This document shows, piece after piece, positions 1-13,448 of a stretch of DNA of 64,000 nucleotides. Numbering within the stretch: position 1 is the first letter of the stretch; the number at the start of each line of letters is the position of its first letter. A model generated the notes under the pieces. It was given only the letters and a program-made list of their open reading frames with translations, made no database searches and was not told the origin of the DNA. Location: the NCBI GenBank assembly GCA_013399855.1, contig VXAY01003767.1, forward strand, positions 1,079,730 to 1,143,729, given 5' to 3'. Both the position numbers and the translations under genes were made by a program. This DNA comes from Oxyruncus cristatus. Its lineage: Eukaryota; Chordata; Aves; Passeriformes; Cotingidae.

Positions 1-3000
1 TGTCTAAGAATACATCAAAAATATTGATCATTAATTAGATCATACGATTCAGCATGAAGTTGCCTGGCACCTAGACTGCAGGACTTTAGGAAGCTCTGTC
101 TCCGGAAGATTCTCCCCTCACCTATTTGCTTGTTTCAGCAGCAGAACAAATAGCCAAACTCATAAAATATATAAAATAGCAAACACTAAAAGAACTTGTT
201 TTAGAAACTGGGGAGAAACACTATTGTTTCTGCCATTTACATCATTGTTTACATTCTATGTTTTAAGTCAGACTTGGTTTGCATTTCTTTTTCACTTTTC
301 AAAAGAGCAATCATGATTTCACCGCCAGGAGCTATAAAATATCCCAATTAATTTTTCTTTGCTAGAATTGTTGTCCTATGCCGCACGCTACAGGGACTTT
401 TCACACTTTATGCCTGCAGAGTCCCAGTTTATAAGCTTCTTATTGTAAAAAGACTTCCGCTTCTGAAGATGGAGCATTGTCTGAACTCACCAAGAGAGGA
501 AGGAAAGGCATGGAAATCAGGAGAACCAAAGGTATGTGTGTACAGCATAGCACCCGTGAAGTGCCATCCACTGGATCACATTGCTGCTGTTTCTCAATGT
601 CATGTCTACAACATGTCAAAACTGTCAAGTATTTTGCTTTCAACATGGCACTTTACTTTCCTCTTGCCTGATACTTTCCCAGAGAAAATGGCAGACCTAA
701 ACAAGGCATTACCATAAGCAGCACTCGCAACTGTGAAATGCTGATGCATTGTGGTGTCAAGAGTACTTTGAAAAGCAGCAGCAGAACCTGAAGAGACACA
801 GACCAGTGACTTTTCCTCCAAAGGCTCTAGTATAAAATTCACATGGTGATGTCTTCTTTTTCAGCCAAAGAATTAGCAGTTAGAGATGATAAGAGAATTT
901 AGACTCCAAGGTTGATGTTTTTTCTCACTGTGAAATGAAAAGACACAGCTATATGCATAATAATGAGAGAAAAAAAGTCACAAAAAATTTTAAAAAGTAA
1001 ATGTGAGATGACATTATGTGCAAGTGAGAATGGGAGCAGATTGTAAGTAAGATTAGAGGATACAAATGTTGAATGTAAGAGATTTAATTCCCTGTCACAT
1101 ATGTGTCTGACCTTCACTGCTGGCCAGGGTAAGCTATATGAAATAAAGATCATGTGGAATAGGGTACTTTAAGTATTAACTTCCCATTCTGGAGCTTTGC
1201 ATTAGCCAACAATGCAATCACAATACTGAGAGACTTTAAAAAAAAATCTTATCATAAAACATGCCTCCACAACCTTTTTTTTTCTAAGTTATACTGTGGG
1301 GAAGATTAATAGAAAAAAATACTACAACAGTTTAAAGTGGGGTTTTTTTAGTCTGAATTCTATACAGTCAGAAACTATGTCAGCTGCAGAAATCTCTAAA
1401 GATACAATTCTGACATGATGAAGTAAGCCACCTGAATTTTTAAATATTAATTATTAAACATTAGGATGTTTCAGATTTGCAAGCTTTTTTAAGTTTCTCC
1501 TCTTTTTATTAAAAATATATATCATCTACAAACATTTTTATAAATATGGATCTGTAAGTAAGAATATAATAAATAAAAGAATTCTAAATTATCAAAAACA
1601 GAGTTCAGGTGTAAAAATATTTTTCTTTTAAAATTTTGCTTGTTTTCTTACTTGTTTTTTTAATGCAATTTTGATCCAGTTCCCTCCTACCCAATTCCTG
1701 ATTTGGAAAGCATGGAAGGAGACTGTTAGAAGGTGCTATATTTCAGGTAAAACCACAACATTTTTCACATATATTTGTCATTTCATCTCTTCAAAACAGC
1801 ATTTAGTGCGTGTTGAATAATGTTAGGGCAATGAACCATTAAAAGCCTTCCTGCAATGCAGACAGTTTTTCCTAACAGTACATTAGATTAATTCTGACAC
1901 AAAAGAAGAAAAAGCAATTTTATTATCTTTCGTTCTCGGATATTTCATGGTGATACAGAAATATTTTTGAGAGAGTTTTCACAGGCGTATTTCCTTTGTT
2001 CATGACAAGATGAAGTTATAACCACAGTAATTTAATAAATACCGGTGTACGGTTCTTTGACCTACATCTCAGTTAACAGCAACACATAGCAATATTTAGA
2101 CAAGAAAGTTGAAGATAGGGAATCATACCTTGTCTCTAGATTAAACTCCAGAAAAGGGAAGGTAAATAGCAAAGAAATAGCCAGCAGAAGAAAAAACACA
2201 GGGATTTTTTTTAGGACATCGAGTTGGGATAATGGCTAAATTCATGTGAGAGTAGTGTTCTTCGACACAGCATTGCTGTAAACAGCTTTGAAGCCAGAAA
2301 TATGATTCTGGCAGTGATATAACTGAAAAGTTTCCATGCCATATTTTTTAGAGTTGCAAGTCAGAGGACTAAGTGTTCAAATAAGTGCTGATTGAGAGAA
2401 AGAGTTGCTTTGTATTAGCACTTTTGTGAAATGAAAGTTTGCCCCATAGGGCAAAATGTAATTGGCATCTTTCACAATCGGGACCATTCTTTCTCTGCCT
2501 AACACTATCCATCATGTTAGCTATTGATCGTTCTTTAAGGGAAGAAATAGCAATAGCAATCTAATGTCCTACCTTATAACATCTAGGAGATAAACTGATG
2601 GTTTGATGGAGTTAAAGCACAATTTAGGACTAGATTCTGGCAAAGACTGTTTTGACAGCACATTGCCTTTGTTCCTGCAAAAAATGCATGCAAATTTTTA
2701 CCACTCTGAGTGGATATTATGTTTACCATAGAAAAGAATTCAGACCCTCTTACATTAAACAACCAGCAGGCCAGTGGCATCTACCTAGAGGATTGTTAAG
2801 GAAACCTTCCTGTCTGACCATCCGGGAGTTACTCTGGCCATCCTGCTGTGTCTCTGAGTGTTCAGTCCCCTGGCTGAGCCACAGGTCCCCATGACCTTTG
2901 TCATGCAAAGTGTCAGCGTCAGGATTTCTAGTATGAACGTGTGTCCAATGGGTATTCTCAGCAGGTACTTAGGATTCACCAACTGCTTTAGAAATACTGC

Positions 3001-3119
3001 TGGAAATATCAATAATGCTATTGTTCTTTCCAGATTTACTTAATGAATTGTTGTCGTGGTGATAATACACAAGTAATCTCATGGACTAGAGGTTTCTATC
3101 GGATACAATAAAAACTACA
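1..3119. other. AT-rich non-coding DNA, nothing identified
   Basis: No open frame here has coding character, and I recognise no repeat family. The part from about 2790 to 3050 is somewhat richer in G+C and has short open frames on both strands, but no splice-site pair or family motif that I can name. It could be intronic or intergenic. Confidence 0.6.
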
Positions 3120-3942
3120 GGGTGACTGCATCAGTAGACAAGAAAAGGGCTACAGATGTCATTTATCTGGTCTTCTGTAAAGACTTTGACACAGATCCCA
3201 CAACATCCTTCTCTCTAAATTGAAGAGAAATGGATTTGATGAGTGGACTGTTAGATAGATGATAAAGCGGCTGGATGGTCGCATCCAGAGGGTAGTGGTC
3301 TGATGGACATCGGTGACAAGTCGTGTCCCTCAAAGATCTGTCTTGGCACCAGTGTTATTTAATATCTTCATTAATGACATAGATGAAGGGATCGAGTGCA
3401 CTCTCACCAAATTTGCTGATGACATCAAGCTGAGTGATGCAGTGGACACACCTGAAGGATAGGATGCCATCCAGAGGGATCTGAACAAGCTCAAGAAGTG
3501 GGTCGATGGAAATCTCATGAGGTTTAACGAGACTAAGTGCAAGCTGCTGCACCTGGGTCACGGCAACCCCACCATCAACACAGGCTTGGGGGTGAACAGA
3601 CTGAGAGCAGCCCTGTTGAGAAGGACTTTGGGGTGCTGGTGGATGACAGGCTGGACATGTCCCAGCAATGTGCACTTGCAGCCCAGAAAACCAATTGTGT
3701 CCTGAGACGCATCAAAAGAAGCATGGCCAGCAGGTTGAGGGAGGTAATTCCATTCTTCTACTCATCTCTGGTGAGGCCCAACCTGGAGTGCTGCATCCAG
3801 CTCTGGGGCCCCCAATACAGGAAGGACATCGACCTGTTGAAGTAGTCCAGAAAAGGCCCACCAAGATGATTAGAGGGATGAGGCACCTCTCATACAAAGA
3901 AAGGTTGAGAGAATTGGGTTTGTTTAGCCTGGAAAAGAGAAG
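3120..3942 (+). repeat. CR1 LINE, 5' part of a copy split by an LTR element
   Basis: This is a degraded second-ORF (reverse transcriptase) segment of a CR1 non-LTR retrotransposon. Read across frameshifts it gives the conserved blocks in order: a valine/threonine-rich start near 3125, a 'D-F-C-K-A-F-D-T'-like block at 3160-3200, the catalytic F-A-D-D at 3412-3423, the '[14 protein letters not shown]' block at 3517-3560, and the '[11 protein letters not shown]' block ending at 3942. Several stops and frameshifts make it a dead copy. The reading resumes at 5045, so this and 5045-5408 are one insertion of about 1.19 kb interrupted by the LTR element between them. The 5' end is truncated, as is usual for CR1. 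Confidence 0.9.
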
Positions 3943-5039
3943 TGTTGTGGGTTTACCAGCCCCCACCCCGCNNNNNNNNNNNNNNNNNNNNNNNNNNNNN
4001 NNNNNNNNNNNNNNNNNNNNNNNNNNNNNNNNNNNNNNNNNNNNNNNNNNNNNNNNNNNNNNNNNNNNNNNNNNNNNNNNNNNNNNNNNNNNNNNNNNNN
4101 NNNNNNNNNNNNNNNNNNNNNNNNNNNNNNNNNNNNNNNNNNNNNNNNNNNNNNNNNNNNNNNNNNNNNNNNNNNNNNNNNNNNNNNNNNNNNNNNNNNN
4201 NNNNNNNNNNNNNNNNNNNNNNNNNNNNNNNNNNNNNNNNNNNNNNNNNNNNNNNNNNNNNNNNNNNNNNNNNNNNNNNNNNNNNNNNNNNNNNNNNNNN
4301 NNNNNNNNNNNNNNNNNNNNNNNNNNNNNNNNNNNNNNNNNNNNNNNNNNNNNNNNNNNNNNNNNNNNNNNNNNNNNNNNNNNNNNNNNNNNNNNNNNNN
4401 NNNNNNNNNNNNNNNNNNNNNNNNNNNNNNNNNNNNNNNNNNNNNNNNNNNNNNNNNNNNNNNNNNNNNNNNNNNNNNNNNNNNNNNNNNNNNNNNNNNN
4501 NNNNNNNNNNNNNNNNNNNNNNNNNNNNNNNNNNNNNNNNNNNNNNNNNNNNNNNNNNNNNNNNNNNNNNNNNNNNNNNNNNNNNNNNNNNNNNNNNNNN
4601 NNNNNNNNNNNNNNNNNNNNNNNNNNNNNNNNNNNNNNNNNNNNNNNNNNNNNNNNNNNNNNNNNNNNNNNNNNNNNNNNNNNNNNNNNNNNNNNNNNNN
4701 NNNNNNNNNNNNNNNNNNNNNNNNNNNNNNNNNNNNNNNNNNNNNNNNNNNNNNNNNNNNNNNNNNNNNNNNNNNNNNNNNNNNNNNNNNNNNNNNNNNN
4801 NNNNNNNNNNNNNNNNNNNTACAGGAGGGAGGGATAATTTTGTAAATACATAATATTTTCTTCATAATTTTCCTGGTTAGAATTGTTGTATATATTATTC
4901 TTTAGTTTTTATCCTACTAGTAATAAATTTAATATTATTTCCCCTTGTCAAGTCTCTTTTGTCTGTATAAAACTTCTCTCATCTCATAGCAATTGTGTAA
5001 AAGGTTTAAAAAAAATTAGCACAGAATAAACCCACGATA
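3943..5039 (+). mobile_element. LTR element (solo LTR or short ERV-type repeat) nested in CR1
   Basis: The element starts TGTTGTGGGTTTA and ends TAAACCCACGATA, an imperfect terminal inverted repeat. It is flanked by the exact 5-bp direct repeat agaag (3938-3942 and 5040-5044). Removing it and one repeat rejoins the CR1 reading. A polyadenylation signal AATAAA lies at 4922-4927, inside a segment that resembles the 3' part of the repeat at 18529-19501 (an AATAAA-like run, then TTTCCCC and a GTCT-rich stretch). Five-base duplications fit ERVL-like and some other avian ERV groups. Most of the element is hidden by an 848-base gap, so its real length and whether it has an internal region cannot be told. 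Plus orientation is inferred from the polyadenylation signal. Confidence 0.85.
3972..4819. other. Assembly gap (848 N)
   Basis: The run of N lies wholly inside the LTR element. The last bases before it are a C-rich stretch (ccccaccccgc), so sequencing drop-out in a GC-rich, repetitive LTR core is a likely cause. Any open frame spanning the gap is an artefact. Confidence 0.99.
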
Positions 5040-5044
5040 AGAAG

Positions 5045-5408
5045 GCTTTGCGGTGACCTAATTTTGACCTTATAATACCTGAAAGGAGCCTGCAAGAAAG
5101 ATGGAGAGGGAATTTTTACAAGAGTATGTAGCGACAGGACAAGGGGGATGGGGTTCAAACTAAAAGAGAGTAGGTTTAGATTAGATATGAGGAGGAATTT
5201 CTTTGCTGTGAGGGTGGTGAGGCACTGGAACAGGTTTCCCAGAGAAGCTGTGTATGCCCCATCCCTGGAGGTCTTCAGACACAGGCTGGATGGAGCTCTG
5301 AGCAACCTGGTGTAGTGAAAGGTCTCTGTGCCCATGGCAGGTGGGTTGGAACTTGATCTTTAAGGTCCCTTTTGACCCAAACTATTCTCTGATTCTCTGA
5401 TTCTGTGA
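5045..5408 (+). repeat. CR1 LINE, 3' part of the split copy
   Basis: This continues the CR1 copy broken at 3942. It covers the C-terminal end of ORF2 (the 'gg..R-L-D-M-R-R-N-F-F-A-V-R-V-V-R-H-W-N' region at 5170-5240) and the 3' UTR ending in three 8-bp tail units (gattctct, gattctct, gattctgtg). The phrase 'tctttaaggtcccttttgacccaaac' before the tail is the usual CR1 3' terminal block. The intact 3' end agrees with target-primed reverse transcription, with truncation at the 5' side. Confidence 0.93.
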
Positions 5409-7338
5409 AACATTTCTAAGGGACCAGTTCCTATAGTGTTTTGTCATTCTTCAGTTACACATCACATAATGCCCCTAAGAAAGCTCAAGAGAATTTTTAG
5501 GAATTCAAATAATTACTAAGACTTTTACTAAATATAGGTAATGGAAGTTTGCTTGGTACCTCTGTGTTGACAACTTAAGATCTCAAAGGAAAAAAAAATT
5601 ATGCAGTATTTTTGGGAGGCAATACATAATAGTACAATCTTTTCTCCTTTGTTCTTTGATGAAAAGGAAAAAAAGATAAGATTTTCTATAAAAATGATAG
5701 TTCTCAATCAAGAGGGTATTTATTGCATTCTAGAAAAAAAAAAAACAAACAAAAATAGACACTACATTTTACAGAATTTTTAAAGCTATTGAAATGGAGG
5801 TAGCGGGATGTAAACTGTTCCCATTTGTTTACACCAACAAAGAGCTGCAAATCTTAGGAGAATTACCTGCAGGTTCTCCTTGATTTTTAAAAGACTTTAT
5901 GAAAGCAATATGTCATCATTTTTGTACTGAGACACCTATTTCATACTGCACAAAGTCAATTGTCATAAATGGGAATCCATACGTGAATTCATACCCTCCT
6001 GACACTGAACAAGGTCTGATTTTTTATCTCCTAGCCTTCTGTTGTTCAGTCAGTTTTAGAACCGTGGAATTCAAATTGTTCAGCTTACTTGACCAAACCA
6101 AAACTAATTTTATATTTCTATATAACCATAACAGAAACAAGCAAGACCTTGACTGAACTAAACAAATGACATGGAGCAGACCTGGTATAACACATTTGAA
6201 AAAGGTCAGGGTTATAAATGAAATTGATTTGATAATTTTAGTAGTTTCGAGAGACCAAGGCATTCTTCACAATCAGTATAATTTCTATTTAAGAAACAAT
6301 AAACTGATACTTATCAGGGGAACTTAAATCAAATAGTGAACTGAAAAAATACTAAAAATGCTGGCTTTATGCAGTCTATAAGGCTCCATCTGAATATACA
6401 GACTTCACCTGAAGATTTTCTAAAAGAAACTCTCCTTATACTGTTTCTCTCAGGAATGATCATTTTGACAGTTAAACATTGTCATCAGTTTAATTGTACT
6501 TAATTCATGTAGCAGAGGCAGTGGAATAGAGCAATGTCTCCTGCTTCCTGCCCTGAAAATGCTATGCCTCTTCATTGGGATATTCAGAAAAGAGGTCATT
6601 CACAGGGCAGAGACGGAAGCATTAAGTTCTGACTCAAGAAACAGGTTTCAAGCGTTTCTTGTGTTCATGCCAAATTGAGGAATATCAATGACTCCTAGGG
6701 TCTTGGGAGTTAAAAGAGAATTATATTACAAAACCCTAATGTAAATCAGGCTTCATACACATTACTGTAATGGAGAAATACTAGAATACTTCAGCTGAAG
6801 ACATGTTCTACAAATGAAAGTAGTATGTGAAATACAAATCAATTTTCCATCTCCTCTTAAATCCTGGAAGCTTGAGAGTATTTCAGAAATCAATCCAGGA
6901 TCAGCTCGTTCTCTCTGGAGAGGCTGATTTCCTATCAGGGGAATACTGAACTCTAATAGAAGGTGAAAAGGATATAATACTGTCGTTCTCTCTGATTTAC
7001 GATTTTATAATTAAATAAAACAGACAACAGAGTAGGATTACTGGTATTTCTATATGGCTGTTTTCAGCATGCTCCCAGTGGAGGCTTGGCCAGAGAGATG
7101 CTCAGGCAGCCTCCAGCTCTTGACCTGACCCTGACTGAGAGGAAAATGAATACAGCTCTGAGGGGTAGCGTAGGCACCTGGTTGCATGTGTCATCATCCC
7201 ATTGTCAAAAAAATGCTGTGCAAGTGGCCCCTGGCCTGTTATATTTAGAGAGATGCTGCATTTTGACTGACAGACACTGAGAGAATGTACAACTGCAAGA
7301 TGTCGTGCAGCATGTCATATCTGCATCTTCACCTCAGG
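5409..7338. other. AT-rich non-coding DNA, nothing identified
   Basis: No recognisable repeat, RNA or gene. There are short A runs (for example 5731-5743). About 7060-7330 is richer in G+C and directly precedes a small CR1 remnant, so it may be older repeat sequence that I cannot place. Confidence 0.6.
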
Positions 7339-7384
7339 TTTTGAGCAACCTGGTCTAGTGGTGGGTGTCCCTACCCATGACACA
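7339..7384 (+). repeat. Small CR1 remnant
   Basis: About 46 bases match the CR1 3' region, around the phrase 'gagcaacctggtctagtgg' followed by 'gtgtccctacccatg'. Neither the coding part nor the terminal 8-bp tail is present. It is a fragment of an old copy or of one broken by deletion. Confidence 0.75.
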
Positions 7385-10300
7385 AATTTTTATTCTTATA
7401 AGTAGTCATTTGGATTTCAAAAGTGGACAGTTCTGAGTAATAAGCCCATTTTCACCATGTAATACAAAATAAATAAATTATTATTTATGAAAAATATCCT
7501 GATTTGGACCATTCATACCAAACTAAAGAAGTTTTTTGAGAAAGGAGAACACTGACACTTTGCTGATTATGTTTCTTATTGATAAATCTTATGCATTCTG
7601 TCCTTAAAGTTTCAGATGTCAAGAACGATCCTGGAGGTCAACTGTATGTTACGTGTAGTTCTTGGTTTTCCTCAGACTTTTTGAGTCTTCTAGGAGGGTG
7701 TATGAGCAAAATTATACTAGAGCTGAGCATATAACATATGCTCATATAAAAATAAAAATTTTAGGTTATGTAAACCAAACATTTTTAGTTTTATGTTAAG
7801 CAGACATAATTTCAGGAAAAAAAATCACCAGGAACATATAAAAAAATAGCATTTGTACATTTATACAGCACCATATTTTCATAAAGTGTTTTTTACCTCA
7901 TTTTAAAGACACCTGCCATAATATTTATGAGATTAAATTATCCTATGTGCAATAGAAGTATTGTTTTCATAATAAAGACAGAGTATTACAAGGATTTTGT
8001 TAATACTAAGAAAAACTAAAGCCAAATTCCAGATTTTTTTATATAATTTCATAATTCAATAAAGTCAAATAAAACAGTAAACTGTTTCATAAATGCAGAG
8101 AGAATCAGAATATGACAAATCAAATGATTTGATAATTTATATGGAATAATTCTTAAGAGAACTATTATTCCACCAGACTTTTTTTTTCAGGTTATATATT
8201 GAGGAATAACAGAAGAAAACAATGTTTTCTTCTTAGTATTGCTACTTTTAATTTGATACCTTTAGCATTAGCTGCACAAAGTAAAGCTTGACTGAATCTC
8301 AAACTGGACCTTGATGATGTCGGACTTGTATAGGAAATCATAATTCTACAATGTAGAATGTACAAGACAATAGAAAGAACTAGTTATCGCTACTGTCTAG
8401 GACTAAGACTAAAAAGGCTTTCTGGACTTGTCCATCATACATAATCAGCTCTGAAGTCCCATTAAAGCATTTAAAACCATATTCTTCAAATGGCAAAAAG
8501 TGGTTCTATAACAAAAAAGGACAATTCTACATTGAAATAGAAAAAGATTATACAACACACTGTAAGCACTGACACAAAACTTTAGAAAGTGTTATACTAA
8601 TTACAAATAGAGATTTTCAGGTATTGTAATGTCACAATAAAAGCTACATTGAGTCCAAAGAAAGCCCTAAATAAAAAATTCTCTACAATGATTTTGTCTT
8701 GGTCACACATCAAAAACGAATGATACTTCTTTTCTCTTTACTCGAATGTTGAGTAAATCACGCATGGTGATTTAGAACTCATATTGTGACTGTCTCTTCA
8801 AGTTCCTCTCTAGACTGATATTAGGAAAAAAAATTTGCTTAAACACCCATATTTTTTTTAAAGTAAGCAATGTTTTCCTTACACTGCAGTTCTTTGTGTT
8901 TTCTTGATCGTGCTCCAAACCCTAATAAGCCATAGCTTGCTTTTATATACCAGCTGGATTCAAGTTGTTAAGTTTTACAAGACATAGACTTGGCAACTCT
9001 ATTCACTGCAAATGAAAACATTAAAAACTGGACAAGTTTCTTCAATGATCATTTGCACTTTCTGTACACATATTAATAAGGGTAAGATCTGAATAATAAG
9101 TTATTATTTCACAAGGAATAGCTTTATGAACTTAAAGTCAATTCAAAACTTTAGGTAAACAGTACAGAGTAAAAAATCTATTATGTGACTAGTTTATTTG
9201 TATTGATTTGGGTTTGAGATATATTCTTACTCTATTAGACCTCTACAATATGTTATTTATGATAATGTCTACTTTCTCCTTCTGTGAGTCCCATTCTATT
9301 ATTCAAATTCCCTCTGGTTTCAAAGGTTAAAACATGCTTTTAATGATGAGTTGACACTCCTATTTATATCTTTCCGAAGGAGAATTTACTCCTATTGTAA
9401 GAAAGACATAAAAAAATTTGCTAAAAAGACAGAAAAGGGAGCCTATAGCTAAAAATAAAAGCAAGACTGATAATACATGGGAATCCTGTTGCAGGAAATA
9501 ACTAACCTATGTGGCCCAGATATATGAGGACTGTACTGTGAGACTTACACGTGATTAAAGTATCTGGAATGATGAAACTTCCTTAAAACAGAGTCTAAAT
9601 AGCTAATAAAATCATACAGCTCAGAACCCATCAAACGATGTCTGGGATTTTAAAATTCACAGTTCTCATAGAAGAAAGAACAAAAAAAAAATAATTTCTT
9701 ACCGCATTATAATCTCTCCATCAGCTTATATCGTATTAATATTCTGCAAATATTATACACCTCTCCTTTACTATCTCACGGGTTTCACAGGTCCTGTCTG
9801 TACCAATAAACAAAACAGGGTTAGGTTTGAGACAGCACCACAGTTATGGTCTGTAATTGTATCGTGGTTACAGTCTGTAATGGCTGCACACTCAGTCATT
9901 GGCATGGTCCTTCACAGCTCTGGCCAATGTCAGGTGGCATTCTGCCATGTGCTGTCCAAGCACAGGCTGGCACAAATAGCACTTGAGAAGGACATGCCAC
10001 AGAGGCAATTTTACTGCTGCCCACTTCTTTTGGGGGAGAAGAGAGTACAGGCATGTGAATGTGAGCTAGGCTATGTCATTTTGATCTCAGAGACAATGAA
10101 AAGGTCTTGATATCCTATACTCTTAGCCCCAGGGACCAATGAACGATCTCCACATTTAGAGACACGAATTCTGTTGGGTCTTCAAATTCTCATAAAGCCA
10201 TTCTTGCAAGTTTTGTATTGATTTGTGAAAATATAACCATCTGTGGTTTCATGGATCTTCTAAAACCAACATAAGAAGTTACAGCCTCAATGCCATGTCC

Positions 10301-13080
10301 TACCACTTTTAATACAATTTAGTACCTACATGTTACAGACCCATAAACTGAAAATAAAACATGACCATAGTAACAACAATGCTATCACTTAAAGATTATC
10401 TGGGGAAAAAATTTTTTTCTGAGGGTTTTTATAAAGCTGTGGAGATTGGAAAAGTTGTATGGATCAGGCCGCACTTCTCTAACATGTAAAGTGAATGCAT
10501 TATTCTAGGAGCCTTGGATGAAAAGGATGGTGTCTGAAGAAATGCAAGTCTGAAAATTAATTTCAGTTTTGAATAGAGCAGTGACACTTCTGTCAAAAAG
10601 GAAGGATATGTTTTATATTAATGATGCTTTAAAATATTATGCTATAATGTAATTTATTCCATTGGGATAAATTCCTGTTTGCCAATTAAGAAAGGAACAC
10701 TGTCAAAAAGCATAGTGTTTCCTTCTTCATTTAAAGTGAAGGTAACATGAACAATTACCAGATTTGGCAAAAAAAGGAGAATTCATTTTAATTAAAAACT
10801 TTAAGTTTAAAAAAAAAAGTTATTTTCTGGGGAGTGAGTAGAACAGAATGTGTGCAGTGAAAAGGCCATACAGAGAATATAGCTCATGGCCTGGTGCTTA
10901 TGGCTGTCATCTACTTTGTGAATGGCTGAGGTCCAGTCCCTATTATGTAGGAAACGTAGAACATTTCAATGGATGAGCATATGTTGAACAAGTCCCCAAG
11001 AGCACCAACTGTTTTAGCTGTTGTTCCCACATAGAGAACAATTTTCCTGCCGTTTTCAAGAAGTAAAATGTCATTTTGCTGTTGGGCAAGATATGGTACT
11101 TAACATCTGTGGAATGAAGGCACAGAAGACAAAATAATTAATGCAACTCACTCCTGTAGTCAGACCCATACTGTTGTTTGAGGGACAGTATTCAGGTCTC
11201 TGGTGTTTCTAGTCACTTAAAAATATATTTGAATAATAAATATTTAAATACTATGACATTTGTCAACAGAGAGACTGAATGTCATGGATCTAGTTAAGTC
11301 TGAAACTGTGCTTTCTATTTCAAAGTATAGAAATGCCATAGCATAATATATTAGGTTATTAAATAACATATTAAGTTAAAGAGGTGGTTAATGACCTTCT
11401 CGTCTTTAACAGTTGACAAAAAATCTCTGCAGCCTCATGGAGTCCCTCCTCCCATTGTGAGAGGCATCAAGCCTCCTCTGTTTATGAAATGGAAGGATTT
11501 CTCCAGAGTTCACTCCAGAGCCAGGGAACAGGGGTGGTACAGCACACCATTGCCACTGTTTGACTTGATCAGCTGCAGATTGAGCTGGCAGTGGCAGAGA
11601 CAGCTGTTTGCTGCATCTGGTGATTAATCCTCATCTGAGATTCAGGGGCGTTTCAAACATGTCAGGAAACTTTTCCATCCAGTCCACAAAGTCGGGTAAA
11701 CAATTTACTTCTAATATCCTGAAGGGTGCAGAATTTTGGAGGCATTAGACACTGGTTCCTTGTAGTTAACAGGACTATAGTATCCCACTTTCCAGTCACT
11801 TGAATATAATTTACTATTAACATTATTTCTACAAGTTTAGATGCAATATTTCTTAAACACCTTGGAGAACAGGAATCTTGGAACAGCATGATCAATGCTT
11901 GCATTACATTATTGTGGCAGGAACACAGTGTTGCGGCATGCAACCTAGTTGATGGATAACTGCAGTCGTTCAATCACCTCCTATCATTCCTAATACATCA
12001 GACTAAGCTCACACATTAGACTCCTGAAGGTCTTGCAGTCCACATTTTCATCCGTCTTCTAACACCATGTAGTACATAATACTTAAATTTCAATTTAAAT
12101 GATTTTTTAAATTTAAAAAAATCATTGCATCACTCACCTTGTAACATACCATGTCCCCACAAGAAAGGGTAGGGACTTTGTTCTAGCTGTGAACAAATCT
12201 TTCATAGTAAATTTATGGTCATATGGTGTGATTGCTGCTTGGCCTATATTGTTGTTTTTTCCCACATCCGGTGTGTTTCTGATTCCTCCTCAGCTTCCTA
12301 CAGTAAAATAAAAGAAGACAAACTATTCTAGTCAAATATATTCATCTCAGTAGCCCTTGAATAGAATGGTTCAAATTTTAATTCTATTTTTCTGAACACT
12401 GGCAACAAGATTTGTATGTAGTTTTATTATGTGTCCTCCGGTGCCTCTTATTACTACTTCCTCTACTAACACCAAAGTGCTTCTGAAGCCTACTTCATTT
12501 TTGACTAAATCTATCACCAGATATAGGAGAAACACGACCAGTTTCTAATTACACTATTTATATTATAGTCACTGGGTTGTTTACTTCTATTTCTTACATG
12601 ATATGCCAGTTCTGTTTCGCTTGGCCAATAATGTCTTTATTTTGTCAGCACTTTTATAAACATATCCTAGATTTTGTATCAAAACTACTAATGAACCTAT
12701 AAAACAAGATAGATCACAAGACCAGTACTAGAGAGGAAATCTATTAATAAGTGTTTTTCAATCCCATTTGACATTTTCATAAACCAGTAAAAATTAGTAA
12801 ATAAAATGATTAGCAAATAAAAAAGACCCAAAATATTTATGCATTTAGTAGTTATGAACCTGATAAAATTTTAAAACATCTGATAGAATTAATTTAAATT
12901 CATCTTCAGCAAAGATGATTTTGTTGTGCTTTAGTAAAGAAAACAACCCAAACATGCTTTTTTTTCATTTCTCTGTACAGATTTGAGAAACTACATCCAG
13001 CCACTATCACTTCTATATTGTCACTTCTGAAAGTGGGAACTGTACTCAAAAAGTCACAGTTAAAAACAAACAAATTATGA
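7385..13080. other. AT-rich non-coding DNA, nothing identified
   Basis: About 5.7 kb without a recognisable element. Slightly GC-richer patches occur at 9860-10110 and 11390-11640. At 11662-11973 the minus strand is open for 103 codons with a moderately protein-like composition, but I know no family match and see no convincing splice sites. Confidence 0.6.
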
Positions 13081-13448
13081 AAACGAGTTGGGAGAGCTGG
13101 GGTTGTTCACCATGGAAAAGAGTCTGGAGACTCTTTTAAGCAGCCTTCCAGTACCTAAAGGCAGCCTACAGAAAGGCTGGAGAGGGACTTTTTACAAGAA
13201 TGTGTAGTCATAGGAAAAGGGGGAATGGCCTTAAACTGCAAGAGCATGGATTTAGATTGCATATTAGGAAGAAAATCTTTACTGAGATAGTGGAAGAGGT
13301 TGCTCAGAGAAGCTTTGGATGCCCCACCCCTGGGAAGTGTTCAAGGCCAGATTGGATGGCACTTTGAGCACCCTAGTCTAGTGGAAGGGGGTGGAACTAG
13401 ATCTTTTTTAAGGTCCCTTCCAATCCAAGCCATTCTATGATTTTGTGA
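13081..13448 (+). repeat. CR1 LINE, 3' end
   Basis: 5'-truncated copy that starts in the '[10 protein letters not shown]' block ('gagagctggggttgttcacc') and runs through the end of ORF2 and the 3' UTR to the tail 'cattctatgattttgtga'. A short altered stretch near 13125-13165 replaces part of the usual sequence. The frame is broken throughout, so there is no protein. Confidence 0.93.

Noticed and set aside
3668..4865. Very long open frames on both strands (300-390 codons)
   Set aside because: They exist only because the N gap contains no stop codons. The real ends are CR1 and LTR sequence.
11662..11973. 103-codon minus-strand frame with protein-like composition
   Set aside because: I found no known motif, and no acceptor/donor pair frames it. 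Too weak to call as an exon or a transposase fragment.
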